This document shows positions 36,620 through 44,608 of a stretch of DNA of 64,000 nucleotides, in pieces. The notes beneath the pieces are model-generated. The model was given only the letters and a program-made list of their open reading frames with translations, was not told where the DNA came from and made no database searches. Within the stretch, counting starts at the first letter, position 1, and every line of letters starts with the position of its first letter. The stretch comes from Microbacterium sp. AG238 (GTDB lineage Bacteria > Actinomycetota > Actinomycetes > Actinomycetales > Microbacteriaceae), in the NCBI RefSeq assembly GCF_003610405.1, contig NZ_RAQC01000001.1, forward strand, positions 2,294,001 through 2,358,000, given 5' to 3'. The position numbers were made by a program, and so were the translations under genes.

Positions 36620-36666
36620 GAGGCCCCCGCGACGTACCCGACGTCGTGGGGGCCTCGGTGTTTGTC
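36620..36666 (+). terminator. Intrinsic terminator of the vWA/DUF11 gene
   Basis: GAGGCCCCCGCGACGT and ACGTCGTGGGGGCCTC form a 16-bp stem with one G-T pair and a 5-base loop, followed by GGTGTTTGTC. The partial T tract makes this the most classical Rho-independent terminator in the window. Confidence 0.85.
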
Positions 36667-36697
36667 AAGCATTCAGCGGATCCCGAGCGGGTGCCGC

Positions 36698-36703
36698 TAG
36701 TTT
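36698..36703 (+). promoter_or_regulatory. -10 box of leaderless CNNM leader ORF
   Basis: TAGTTT ends six bases before an ATG at 36710, the same spacing as at many other starts in the window. It predicts a leaderless transcript beginning at the leader ORF rather than at the CNNM start. Confidence 0.5.
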
Positions 36704-36709
36704 TGTGCG

Positions 36710-36805
36710 ATGACGCATCGAGCCTCTCAGGCCTCCGACTCCGATAGTCCCGGCGCCCGGGTGACCCCGGGTGCGCCCCGTCTTGCGAGCGAGTTCCGCC
36801 GGTGA
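36710..36805 (+). CDS. Leaderless 31-codon leader ORF coupled to CNNM gene
   Basis: The ATG six bases after TAGTTT opens a 31-residue frame (MTHRASQASDSDSPGARV at the start, ASEFRR at the end). Its TGA (36803-36805) overlaps the GTG start of the next gene as GTGA. The CNNM start has no good Shine-Dalgarno site, so ribosomes finishing the leader would supply it. It may be an upstream ORF that sets expression or responds to a condition. Product function unknown; evidence is geometry only. Confidence 0.5.
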   Translation: MTHRASQASDSDSPGARVTPGAPRLASEFRR

Positions 36806-38112
36806 ACGGCGATCTGCTCCTCAACATCGTCCTCGTCGTCGTCTTCGTGCTCATCGGTGGCGTCTTCGCCGCCACGGAGATGGCGCTCGTCACCCTTCGT
36901 GACAGCCAGGTCAACGCCCTCGCGCTCCGCGGCAAGCGCGGCGAGAAGGTCGCGGAACTCGCGCGGAACCCCAACACGTTCCTGTCGGCCGTTCAGATCG
37001 GCGTCACGGTCGCGGGCTTCGCCTCGGCGGCGTACGGCGCCTCGTCGATCGCCCCCTCGCTCGCACCCGTGCTGGTCTCGTGGGGGCTGTCCGATGCCGC
37101 CGCGATGACCGTCGCGACGATCGTCCTGACGCTGATCATCGCCTACCTCTCGCTCGTGCTCGGCGAGCTGGTGCCCAAGCGCCTCGCCATTCAGCGCAAC
37201 GCCGCCTTCGCGTACGGCGTCGCGCCGGTGCTCAACGGTTTCGCGAAGCTCATGAGGCCGGTGATCTGGCTGCTGTCGATCTCGACGAACCTGCTCGTGC
37301 GGATGCTGGGCGGAGACCCGAACAAGACCGGCGAAGAGCTGAGCGACGAAGAGCTCCGCGACATCGTGTCGAGTCACGAGGGGCTTCCCGAGGACGAGCG
37401 GCGCATCCTCGACGACGTTCTGTCGCTGCGCGACCGTCAGCTGAGCGAGGTGATGCGTCCGCGTCCCGAGGTGGTGTCGTTGCCCGGCGGGGAGACCGTC
37501 GGGGCGGCCGCCGCGCTCGTGCGCGACCTGCCCTACTCGCGCTACCCGATCATCGATCAGACGATCGACGACGTCGCCGGGTTCGTGCACGTGCGCGACG
37601 TGCTGGATGCCGCGGGCACGGACGACGCGCAGCCGCTCCAATCGATCGTGCGGCCGATCCGGTACTTCCCCTCGACTGCGCGGCTCCTGCCGACCCTCAC
37701 GTCGATGCGGGCGGAAGGCAGCCAGATCGCTGTCGTCGTCGACGAGTACGGCGGCACCGACGGAATCGTCACCCTCGAGGATCTCGTCGAGGAGGTCGTG
37801 GGCGAGATCGTCGACGAGTACGACACCGAGGCGATGCCGCATCCACTCGCGGGCGACGGCGGACCGGTCGACGGGCGGCTGAACCTGCAGGACTTCGAGG
37901 AGGCCACCGGCATCTCGATCCCGCGCGGGACGTCCGACACCGTGGCCGGTTTCGTGATCGAGCAGCTCGGACGTCTCGCCCGGGTCGGCGACCGCATCGA
38001 GGTCGACGGGGCGACGATCGAGGTCACGCGGCTGGACCGCCGTCGTATCGCGGAACTCCACGTGGCGCGCGCGTCGAAGGACGGGCCGACGGCGGTGCCC
38101 GCCGAAGGGTAA
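36802..38112 (+). CDS. CNNM/HlyC-CorC family transport protein
   Basis: A 436-residue protein. An N-terminal DUF21/CNNM membrane domain spans residues ~1-190 (GGVFAATEMALVTLRDSQVN, VLGELVPKRLAIQ). A CBS pair follows (VMRPRPEVVSLP to DEYGGTDGIVTLEDLVEEVV). A CorC/HlyC C-terminal domain ends the protein (DGRLNLQDFEEATG). Family members are linked to magnesium or cobalt homeostasis; the name hemolysin is historical. The GTG start overlaps the TGA of a 31-codon leader ORF. Confidence 0.88.
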   Translation: MNGDLLLNIVLVVVFVLIGGVFAATEMALVTLRDSQVNALALRGKRGEKVAELARNPNTFLSAVQIGVTVAGFASAAYGASSIAPSLAPVLVSWGLSDAAAMTVATIVLTLIIAYLSLVLGELVPKRLAIQRNAAFAYGVAPVLNGFAKLMRPVIWLLSISTNLLVRMLGGDPNKTGEELSDEELRDIVSSHEGLPEDERRILDDVLSLRDRQLSEVMRPRPEVVSLPGGETVGAAAALVRDLPYSRYPIIDQTIDDVAGFVHVRDVLDAAGTDDAQPLQSIVRPIRYFPSTARLLPTLTSMRAEGSQIAVVVDEYGGTDGIVTLEDLVEEVVGEIVDEYDTEAMPHPLAGDGGPVDGRLNLQDFEEATGISIPRGTSDTVAGFVIEQLGRLARVGDRIEVDGATIEVTRLDRRRIAELHVARASKDGPTAVPAEG

Positions 38113-38190
38113 ACTGTCGGTCGGTGCGTCGGGAAGTCTGGTCGACATGTCCGTCGGCGACTGCCGGCGGAGGATCGAAAGGCTCCTCGC
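38113..38190 (+). promoter_or_regulatory. Possibly structured leader before nhaA
   Basis: The 78 bp between the CNNM stop and the nhaA ATG can form GAGGA (38170-38174) with TCCTC (38184-38188), a hairpin whose loop holds AAAGG, the best Shine-Dalgarno candidate, and GTCGGC with GCCGGC just before it. Masking of the ribosome site suggests controlled translation. Lithium and sodium riboswitch classes are known before nhaA-type genes elsewhere; membership in those classes cannot be judged here. Confidence 0.4.
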
Positions 38191-39459
38191 ATGTACGACG
38201 CTCTTCCCCGCCGGGCCCGGTTGCGCCGCTGGCTGTCGCGTGAGACGACGGGCGGGGCGCTGCTCCTCGCGGCTGCGGCCCTCGCGCTGATCTGGGCGAA
38301 CTCGCCCCTGGCCGGCTCCTACACGGCATTGTCCGAGTTCACGATCGGGCCCGCTGCCCTGCACCTGGACCTCTCGCTGTCGACGTGGGCCGCGGACGGA
38401 CTGCTCGCGCTGTTCTTCTTCGTCGTGGGCGTCGAGCTCAAGCACGAGTTCGTCGCAGGCAGCCTCCGCCGGCCGCGCGAGGCCGCCGTTCCGGTGCTCG
38501 CAGCGGTCGGCGGGATGCTGCTGCCCGCGGTCCTCTTCACCGTCGTGATCGTCGCGACGGGCGACACCGAGGCCCTGCGCGGCTGGGCGATCCCGACCGC
38601 GACCGACATCGCCTTCGCGCTGGCCGTCCTGGCGATCTTCGGTCGTGGCCTCCCGCCGGGGCTGCGCACGTTCCTGCTCACGCTCGCCGTCGTCGACGAC
38701 CTGCTCGCGATCCTGATCATCGCGATCTTCTACACCGCGACGATCCACATCGTGGCGCTCGTGGTGGCGCTCGCGGCAGCGGCCGTGTTCGCGGTCGTCG
38801 TCCGGCAGCGGTGGGCGCGGTGGTGGGTGCTGTTGCCCCTCGGACTCGTGGTGTGGGGCTTCCTCCATGCGTCCGGCGTGCACGCCACGATCGCCGGCGT
38901 CCTGCTCGGGTTCGCCGTTCCCGCGCGGCCGGTGCACGGCGAGAGCGTGGCGCGCACCGATACGTACGACGACCTCGTGCGTCCCGTCTCATCGGGTATC
39001 GCGCTGCCGGTGTTCGCGTTCTTCGCCGCCGGGGTCAGTGTCGTCGGAACGAGCGACCCGCTCGGGGTCATCGCGCAGCCGGTCGTGCTGGCCATCGTGG
39101 TCGGCCTCGTCGTCGGAAAAGCGATCGGCGTGCTCGGCACCACCGCGATCGTCACCCGCACGACGCCTCTGCGGCTGCCGGAGGGGGTGCAGGTGCGCGA
39201 CCTGCTGCCGATCGGGCTGCTCTGCGGGATCGGGTTCACCGTGTCGCTGCTGATCACGGGCCTGTCCTTCGCCGACGGCGTCCACACCGACGGCGCGCGC
39301 CTGGGAGTGCTCCTGGGGACGCTGATCTCGGCTGCCGGCGCGGCACTGCTCCTCAGCCGGAGCGCGCGACGTGCGCGTGCTGCCGCGGCGGTGGGCGCTC
39401 CGCCAGCCCGCACCATCGACGGCGAGGGGCCCGCGCTCGGGTTCGACCGCGACGAGTGA
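38191..39459 (+). CDS. nhaA: Na+/H+ antiporter NhaA
   Basis: A 422-residue NhaA antiporter of the cytoplasmic membrane, exchanging sodium or lithium for protons. The ion-site pair D169-D170 lies in LAVVDDLLAIL, and ATDIAFALAVLAIFGR, LFFFVVGVELKHEF and GIGFTVSLLI are conserved helices. Length is slightly above the ~390 of E. coli NhaA, with a basic C-terminal tail. A 78-bp, possibly structured leader precedes it, following the CNNM gene. Confidence 0.95.
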   Translation: MYDALPRRARLRRWLSRETTGGALLLAAAALALIWANSPLAGSYTALSEFTIGPAALHLDLSLSTWAADGLLALFFFVVGVELKHEFVAGSLRRPREAAVPVLAAVGGMLLPAVLFTVVIVATGDTEALRGWAIPTATDIAFALAVLAIFGRGLPPGLRTFLLTLAVVDDLLAILIIAIFYTATIHIVALVVALAAAAVFAVVVRQRWARWWVLLPLGLVVWGFLHASGVHATIAGVLLGFAVPARPVHGESVARTDTYDDLVRPVSSGIALPVFAFFAAGVSVVGTSDPLGVIAQPVVLAIVVGLVVGKAIGVLGTTAIVTRTTPLRLPEGVQVRDLLPIGLLCGIGFTVSLLITGLSFADGVHTDGARLGVLLGTLISAAGAALLLSRSARRARAAAAVGAPPARTIDGEGPALGFDRDE

Positions 39460-39490
39460 GGCGCTCCCGGCACGGTGCGCGTTCCGGATC

Positions 39491-39537
39491 GTGGCGCGGC
39501 ACGGATGGGCGGGAGAGTCAATCCCCGCGCGCGCCAC
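39491..39537 (+). terminator. Hairpin after nhaA
   Basis: GTGGCGCG and CGCGCCAC form a perfect 8-bp stem with a 31-base loop, 32 bp after the nhaA stop. No T tract. A moderate terminator candidate before the MarR-type gene. Confidence 0.35.
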
Positions 39538-39572
39538 GTGCGCGCAGCCTCGCTGCGTCTTAAGATGCCGAA

Positions 39573-40115
39573 GTGCCCGATGTTCCGACACCGACCCATT
39601 ACTGGTATCCGTCGGACTCGGAAGACCCCGGGACCCCGCGCGAGCGCGGCATCGCCGTGCTCCAGGCGTTCCGGCTCTATCGGGCCGCCGAGGCCGCGAT
39701 GCGCCGCCGCACGCGCGACTCGATGTCGATGGGTGAGAACGAGCTGCTCGTGCTCCGCTACCTCATCAAGGCGCACGGCGAGGGCCGCCTCGTCGGGCCG
39801 ACCGAGCTCTCCCGGTACCTCGGCATCTCGACGGCGTCGACGACGGCGCTGATCGACCGTCTGCAGAAGTCCGGTCACGTCACGCGTCAGGCGCATCCCA
39901 GCGACCGGCGCAGCGTGCACGTGGTCGCCACCGAGAAGTCCGACGTCGAGGTGCGCGACACCCTCGGTCGCATGCATGAGCGCATGATCGCGGCTGTCGA
40001 CGGGATGACGGCCGAGGAAGCACGCATCGTCATCGAGTGTCTCGGCCGCCTTCAGCAGGCCGTCGACGAGGTCGACGCGCATGCCCCGGATCCGACGCGC
40101 AGCGACCCCGTCTGA
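39573..40115 (+). CDS. MarR-family transcriptional regulator
   Basis: A 180-residue MarR protein. The winged helix is clear (LVGPTELSRYLGISTASTTA, wing at RQAHPSDRRSVHVVAT). The helices on either side form the dimer interface. The start codon is GTG, with TAAGAT (39561-39566) six bases upstream, one of the clearest leaderless starts here. Target genes are not evident; no transporter is directly adjacent. Confidence 0.87.
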   Translation: MPDVPTPTHYWYPSDSEDPGTPRERGIAVLQAFRLYRAAEAAMRRRTRDSMSMGENELLVLRYLIKAHGEGRLVGPTELSRYLGISTASTTALIDRLQKSGHVTRQAHPSDRRSVHVVATEKSDVEVRDTLGRMHERMIAAVDGMTAEEARIVIECLGRLQQAVDEVDAHAPDPTRSDPV

Positions 40116-40147
40116 CAAGTAGCTAGTCTCCGGAGAAAGCCCGCGAA

Positions 40148-40161
40148 TTGACATTCGTCAA
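40148..40161. promoter_or_regulatory. TTGAC dyad before small helical protein
   Basis: TTGAC-ATTC-GTCAA is a perfect 5-bp inverted repeat that also contains a TTGACA-like -35 box. It may be an operator, possibly for the MarR regulator encoded just upstream. Confidence 0.35.
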
Positions 40162-40189
40162 GCGGTGCGACGGGTGACACGATGGGAAC

Positions 40190-40441
40190 ATGTGTTCCCA
40201 CCCGGTGACCCCGACCGAGGAGCGCTTCGCCATCGAAGGTCAGGTGGTGACGTCGTTCTCGGGGGTCGTGGCGCGCCTGTCCGCCGCGCATCCCTCCCTC
40301 GCCGTCGTCGACGTCGAGCGCGTCGTCCTGCGCGAGTGGGAGGCGTTCAGCGCCGGAAGACCGGTCGTCGTCCCGATCGGCGTCGAAGAGGGGGCGGCTG
40401 AGATGCTGGCCGTCGAGGCCTCGGCTCAGATCGACGGTTAG
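40190..40441 (+). CDS. Small helical protein
   Basis: An 83-residue protein of unknown function (FSGVVARLSAAHPSLAVVDV in the middle), probably a three-helix bundle typical of small actinobacterial DUFs. CACGAT is six bases before the ATG. A TTGAC-ATTC-GTCAA dyad lies 30 bp further upstream (40148-40161). Confidence 0.6.
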   Translation: MCSHPVTPTEERFAIEGQVVTSFSGVVARLSAAHPSLAVVDVERVVLREWEAFSAGRPVVVPIGVEEGAAEMLAVEASAQIDG

Positions 40442-40502
40442 CCGGTCGCCCTCGTACGGTCCGTCGTTTATCGGACCGTCTGTTGCGCGTTAGGCTCATC
40501 GC

Positions 40503-40820
40503 GTGGGCCGATTCATCTACGACACGCTGGGGAACTCCGTCGAGATCGACGACCGGACTCTGGCGCACCTGCGCATCGTCATCATGAACAAGCTGCGCCG
40601 TTCGGAGCCGTTCATGTTCGACATCGATCTGCCCCGCGGAGGTGAGCGTCGCAGCTACTGGATCCACCCGTCCGTGCCGCTGCAGTTCCATTTCTCGGGC
40701 AGCCGCCAGCCGCGGATCAACCGGCACTGGGTCGAAGAGCTGATGCAGGTCGCGAGCGGTCCGGCCGGTCTCACGATCGTCCCCGAGCCGGCCGAGGACG
40801 GCGCGCCCGAACTCGGCTGA
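40503..40820 (+). CDS. DUF7882-like small protein, copy 1
   Basis: A 105-residue protein. The stretch VEIDDRTLAHLRIVIMNKLR is shared, with substitutions, by the gene at 40852-41196 on the other strand, as are W-x-HPS(V/I)PL and (H/R)EWVEE-like blocks. TAGGCT lies six bases before the GTG start. Function unknown. Two related copies face each other tail to tail. Confidence 0.72.
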   Translation: MGRFIYDTLGNSVEIDDRTLAHLRIVIMNKLRRSEPFMFDIDLPRGGERRSYWIHPSVPLQFHFSGSRQPRINRHWVEELMQVASGPAGLTIVPEPAEDGAPELG

Positions 40821-40851
40821 ACGGGCACGCGCCCGCTCGGACCCGCGTCGG

Positions 40852-41196
40852 TCAGGCGGTGGCGTCGTTGCCTGACTTCGCTACCGCGTCGGGGTCGTCG
40901 ATGTGCTCGGTGACCACCATGATGCCGCCGGACGAGTTCGCGGAGTTCGCCATCTCCTCGACCCATTCGCGGCTGAGAGTGGTCGGCTCGGGGTCGTCGA
41001 AGGCGAACCTCAGCGGGATCGAGGGGTGCAGCCAGATCGTGCTGCGTCCCGTCGGTTCGCCGTCGGGGTGACGCCATGAGAGCGTGAAGCTCTCTCCGCG
41101 CCGCAGCTTGGTGGCGATGACGACCTTGAGGTGCGCCAGCGTGCGGTCGTCGATGTGGATCGGCGATGCGCCGTCTCCGTAATAGATGGTGCCCAC
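40852..41196 (-). CDS. DUF7882-like small protein, copy 2
   Basis: A 114-residue relative of the preceding gene (IHIDDRTLAHLKVVIATKLR, STIWLHPSIPLRFAF, SREWVEEMANSA). The GTG at 41196 is chosen because it aligns with the start of the other copy and TAATGT lies seven bases upstream; longer versions lack alignment support. Convergent with copy 1, 31 bp apart. Function unknown. Confidence 0.72.
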   Translation of the reverse strand: MGTIYYGDGASPIHIDDRTLAHLKVVIATKLRRGESFTLSWRHPDGEPTGRSTIWLHPSIPLRFAFDDPEPTTLSREWVEEMANSANSSGGIMVVTEHIDDPDAVAKSGNDATA

Positions 41197-41285
41197 GAGC
41201 ACCACATTAAACCGCTGCGGGACGAAGCCCAATCTCATTGTCAAGGCCTCGACGCTCCGTGGATCGCGGAGAAAAGTGGAGGTCG

Positions 41286-41426
41286 ATGACGATCGATTCA
41301 CGCCCCGACGACGAGTTCGAGCCCAAGACCGCCGGCTCGCTCGACGACGATGTGTTCGCGGATCTCCCGGCCTTCGATGTCGTCGACGGCGAACTGATGC
41401 CGCGCGCTCCGAAGCGCGGTCGGTGA
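41286..41426 (+). CDS. Small acidic protein
   Basis: A 46-residue protein (MTIDSRPDDEFEPKTAGSLD, basic tail APKRGR). GTGGAGG precedes the ATG. Length and acidity suggest a disordered regulatory peptide; no family recognised. Confidence 0.4.
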   Translation: MTIDSRPDDEFEPKTAGSLDDDVFADLPAFDVVDGELMPRAPKRGR

Positions 41427-41436
41427 CAATGGCGGG

Positions 41437-42321
41437 ATGACGGCGAAGGACGCACCCAACGGCGACGGCGGGGACGCCGGTTTCGACGCGATCGCCGCCG
41501 AGCTGCTGGCGGTGCCGCCCGCGGACTTCGTCTCGGCCCGCAATGCGCGTGCCGCGGACGCGGATGCGGATGCGGATGCGGACCTGGCCGCGAGCATCCG
41601 GGGCCTGCGTAAGCCGACGGTTGCGGCGTGGGCGGTCAATCTGCTCAGCCGCGACGCGTCGTTCCGCGAGGCGCTCGAGCTGTCTTCGGCGTTGCGGGAA
41701 GCGCAGGACGACCTCGACGCCGCGGAGCTCGCCCGGCTCGGCCGACAGCGGCGTGCGCTGGTCGCCGCGCTCGCGCGTCGGTCGGCGGACCTGGCGGCGG
41801 ATGCGGGCGTTCCCCTATCGGCGGCGGCCCGCGACGAGGTGCAGCGCACGGTCAATGGGGCCATCGTCGATGCCGTGGCCGGAGCGGTGGTGGCAGCGGG
41901 GCGGCTCGTCCGCACCCTCGAGCCCGGCTCGCTCGAACCCGAGAACCTGCAGGATCGCGTTGCCGGCTCGATTCCCGGCGCCCCCGACTCGGCCGGCGCG
42001 CCCGGCGGGTCACGAGACGATCTCGCCGAACGTCGGTCGCGGCGTGAAGCCGAGAAGCGACGGCGCGAGGCGCAGCGCGAGGCGAGTGAGGCCGGCCGTG
42101 CGCTGGCGCGCGTGGAGGAGCGCCGGGCGAGCGTGCGGGAACGCGCCGACAGGCTGCACGAGCGAGCGGAGGAGCTCCGACGCGACCTCGCACGGGTGTC
42201 GGAGGATGCCGAGCGGGCCGACGCCGCCGTCGACGAACTCGACGACGCGGTGGCATCGGCGCGGCAGACGCTGGCGGCGGCGGAGCGCAAGGTGCGGTCG
42301 GTCGGCGGCGAGGGTCAATAG
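41437..42321 (+). CDS. Coiled-coil protein with Ala-Asp repeat
   Basis: A 294-residue, mostly helical protein. Residues ~40-48 read ADADADADAD from five GCGGAT/GCGGAC hexamers (41554-41583). The C-terminal half is a long charged coiled coil (RRSRREAEKRRREAQREASE). GACAAT lies six bases before the ATG. No enzyme domain is recognised. The next gene starts ten bases after the stop. Confidence 0.72.
   Translation: MTAKDAPNGDGGDAGFDAIAAELLAVPPADFVSARNARAADADADADADLAASIRGLRKPTVAAWAVNLLSRDASFREALELSSALREAQDDLDAAELARLGRQRRALVAALARRSADLAADAGVPLSAAARDEVQRTVNGAIVDAVAGAVVAAGRLVRTLEPGSLEPENLQDRVAGSIPGAPDSAGAPGGSRDDLAERRSRREAEKRRREAQREASEAGRALARVEERRASVRERADRLHERAEELRRDLARVSEDAERADAAVDELDDAVASARQTLAAAERKVRSVGGEGQ
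41554..41583 (+). repeat. GCGGAY hexanucleotide microsatellite in coding DNA
   Basis: Five tandem units, GCGGAC, three GCGGAT, GCGGAC, encoding alternating Ala-Asp. Six-base units keep the frame, so copy-number changes would alter length without destroying the gene. Confidence 0.7.
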
Positions 42322-42330
42322 CATCGAGGG

Positions 42331-42816
42331 ATGGCGGATGGGATGGCGGATGCTGCGACCGAACTCATCGCCGATGCGCGCCGTCGGCTGACCGGCGTCG
42401 CCCGCGAGCGGCTCGGTGTCCGCAGCGAAGGACGCCGTCTTCTCGGTTTCGGCCGCGCCACCCGCATCCTGCCGGTCGGGGATGCGTGGCATCTCGGCGT
42501 TCTTCTCATCGCCGACGAGGAGGTCTTCGCGACAGGTGAGCTGCTGCGAGCCCGCGCCGAGGCGATCCGCGGCTACACCGCCGAGGCACAGCGTGCCCGG
42601 TCGGAGCGTGCTGCGGCGGCGTTCCGCGGCGGCTTCGCCGAGGGTGAGCCCGTGCACCTGGACTGGTCGCCGATCGATCTCGACGTCGTCGACGCGGGCG
42701 GTGCCTCGGGGCCGCTCGCGCGCGCCGATGACGGTGTGGTGACGGTCGCGTTCGCGGCGGGGGCTCGGATGCCGCTTGCCGCCTACCTCGACGATCGGAT
42801 CGCGCTGCTGCCCTGA
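42331..42816 (+). CDS. Conserved hypothetical protein
   Basis: A 161-residue protein with a helical N terminus (MADGMADAATELIADARRRL), a central beta part (RILPVGDAWHLGVLLIADEE) and a VTVAFAAGARMPLAAYLDD tail. TAGCAT lies six bases before the ATG, so it appears to have its own leaderless transcript despite the short gap to the preceding gene. No function recognised. Confidence 0.68.
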   Translation: MADGMADAATELIADARRRLTGVARERLGVRSEGRRLLGFGRATRILPVGDAWHLGVLLIADEEVFATGELLRARAEAIRGYTAEAQRARSERAAAAFRGGFAEGEPVHLDWSPIDLDVVDAGGASGPLARADDGVVTVAFAAGARMPLAAYLDDRIALLP

Positions 42817-42850
42817 CGCGACCGGCCCGGACAGCAGCGCGGTGACGACG

Positions 42851-43894
42851 TCAGTCGTCCGATGTGCCGCCCGTCGCCCGCAGCCGCCGGGCCTCGGCGC
42901 GCTCCTCGGCCTCCTGCTTCGCGGTCTTCTCGATGCGGGCGGTGTCGCGGGGCGGCAGCTGGATGGTCTCCTCCGCGGGCATCCCGGCCTGCAGTTCGCG
43001 TCCGCGCTCGAGCTCGGCGTCGAACTCCGCGCCGAACAAGAGGGCGAGGTTCGTGATCCACAGCCACAACAGGAAGACGATCACGCCGGCGAACGACCCG
43101 TAGGTGCGCTCGTAGTTCGAGAAGTTCGCGACGTAGATGCCGAAGCCCGCGGTCGCAAGGGCGAGGACGACGATCGCGATGACGGCTCCCGCGCTGATCC
43201 AGCGGAAACGCGGCTGCTTCGCGTTGGGGCCGAAGTAGTAGAGCACGGCGACGAGAAGGATGACGATGAGCGCGAGCACGGGCCACTTGGCGATCTGCCA
43301 GATGAGCACGGCGGTGCTGCCGAGGCCGATCGCGTCGCCGATGGCTTCCGCCACGGGGCCGGAGACGACGAGAAGGACCAGCGCGACGACGACGAGCGCG
43401 ACCGCGAGCAGCGTGACGCCGAGTTGCTGGGGCTTCAGCTTGACGAAGGGGCGCCCCTCGTCGATCTCCCAGATCCGGTTCATGGCGCGGCTGAACGCGC
43501 CGACGTAGCCGGAGGCCGACCACAGCGCGAGGACGATGCCGGAGACGAGGGCGAAGCCCGCCCCGGGGGAGGTGGCGATCTCCTCGATCGGTCCGCGCAA
43601 GGTGTCGGCGGCGCCGCCGGGGGCGACCTGGCCGACGATGTCGAGCACGGCGTCGGCTGCCTGCTGCCCCTGCCCGATGACGCCGAGGAGCGAGAACACC
43701 GCGAGAAGGCCGGGGAACGCCGACAGCACGGCGTAGTAGGTGAGCCCGGCGGCGAGGTCGGGGCACTGATCGCGGCTGAACTCGCGGACGGTTCGTTTCA
43801 GCACGTGCTCCCACGAGGGCTTTTCGACGTCGGTGATGGAGTCGGGCTTCGCGGGGTGCTCGGGGTCGAGTCCGGCGGTTCTCTGGTTGCTCAT
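42851..43894 (-). CDS. YihY/BrkB-family membrane protein
   Basis: A 347-residue protein with six membrane helices. The family pattern is visible (LAAGLTYYAVLSAFPGLLAV, SASGYVGAFSRAMNRIWEID, WLWITNLALLFGAEFDAELE). The old names ribonuclease BN and virulence factor BrkB are not supported for this family; its transport or export role is unsettled. AGGAGAG lies before the ATG. It is followed by the three-gene envelope operon on the same strand. Confidence 0.88.
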   Translation of the reverse strand: MSNQRTAGLDPEHPAKPDSITDVEKPSWEHVLKRTVREFSRDQCPDLAAGLTYYAVLSAFPGLLAVFSLLGVIGQGQQAADAVLDIVGQVAPGGAADTLRGPIEEIATSPGAGFALVSGIVLALWSASGYVGAFSRAMNRIWEIDEGRPFVKLKPQQLGVTLLAVALVVVALVLLVVSGPVAEAIGDAIGLGSTAVLIWQIAKWPVLALIVILLVAVLYYFGPNAKQPRFRWISAGAVIAIVVLALATAGFGIYVANFSNYERTYGSFAGVIVFLLWLWITNLALLFGAEFDAELERGRELQAGMPAEETIQLPPRDTARIEKTAKQEAEERAEARRLRATGGTSDD

Positions 43895-44032
43895 GTCTCT
43901 CCTGGGATCGTGCGCGCCGCGGGTGTCAGCGGCGGGGTCGGTCGGCGACGCGGGAAACGTGACCGTGCACCGGGCCGGCGGCGGATGCCGTCCCGGTGCA
44001 CGGTTCGTGCAGTGCTCGTGCTGCGACGGATG

Positions 44033-44608
44033 TCAGGTGCCGCTGACGTTGCCCCGGGCCTCCTGGGCGCGGTCGGTGACGGTGTCGACTCCGTCCTGCG
44101 CATCGCTCTTGACGTGGGAGACCGCCTCGGTCGCGGTGTCCTTGACGGCCGCGGCGGCATCCTGCACCGGCTCCTTCAGGTCGGAGCCGACCTGCTGGGC
44201 GACGCTCTTCGCCTCGTCGACGAGGGGCTGCGCCTGTTCCTTCACGTCGGCCGCGATCCCCTTCTCCTTGGTGGATGCCGGGATGAGCGAGGCGACGAGC
44301 AGGCCGCCGGCGAACGCCATCAGGCCGACGGCGAGGGGGTTGCCCTCCGCCTTCGCGCCCACTCTGTGCGCCGCGTCGGATACGCCACCGGCGACCGAGG
44401 AACCCGCGTCGTGGACCGATGAGCCGGCGTCGTCTGCCGCGCCCATCACGCGGTCGCGGAGGGACCCGAAAGCGCCCTTGATCTTGTCGGTCTGACGGTG
44501 GGCGATCTTCGAGGGCGTCACCTTGTCGACGAGGGCGTCGGTGTCTTGGCTCAGCTCGCGACGCTTGCGCTCGATGTCGGCGCGGATCGCTTCCGGTGAA
44601 TCGGTCAT
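44033..44608 (-). CDS. DUF3618 membrane-associated protein
   Basis: A 191-residue protein. The N-terminal DUF3618 domain is clear (AIRADIERKRRELSQDTDAL). One membrane segment lies at ~92-112 (PLAVGLMAFAGGLLVASLIP) and the tail is Ala/Lys-rich coiled coil (VKDTATEAVSHVKSDAQDGV). Its start overlaps the upstream holin-like gene as ATGA. Common in actinobacterial envelope-stress operons; role unproven. Confidence 0.85.
   Translation of the reverse strand: MTDSPEAIRADIERKRRELSQDTDALVDKVTPSKIAHRQTDKIKGAFGSLRDRVMGAADDAGSSVHDAGSSVAGGVSDAAHRVGAKAEGNPLAVGLMAFAGGLLVASLIPASTKEKGIAADVKEQAQPLVDEAKSVAQQVGSDLKEPVQDAAAAVKDTATEAVSHVKSDAQDGVDTVTDRAQEARGNVSGT

Noticed and set aside
34047..36977. A 976-codon open frame opposite the vWA/DUF11 gene
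   Set aside because: Follows the repeat structure of the real gene on the other strand; no signal peptide or domain of its own.
36727..38937. A 736-codon frame opposite the CNNM and nhaA genes
   Set aside because: Low-complexity Arg/Asp/Gly protein without domains; covers two conserved genes.
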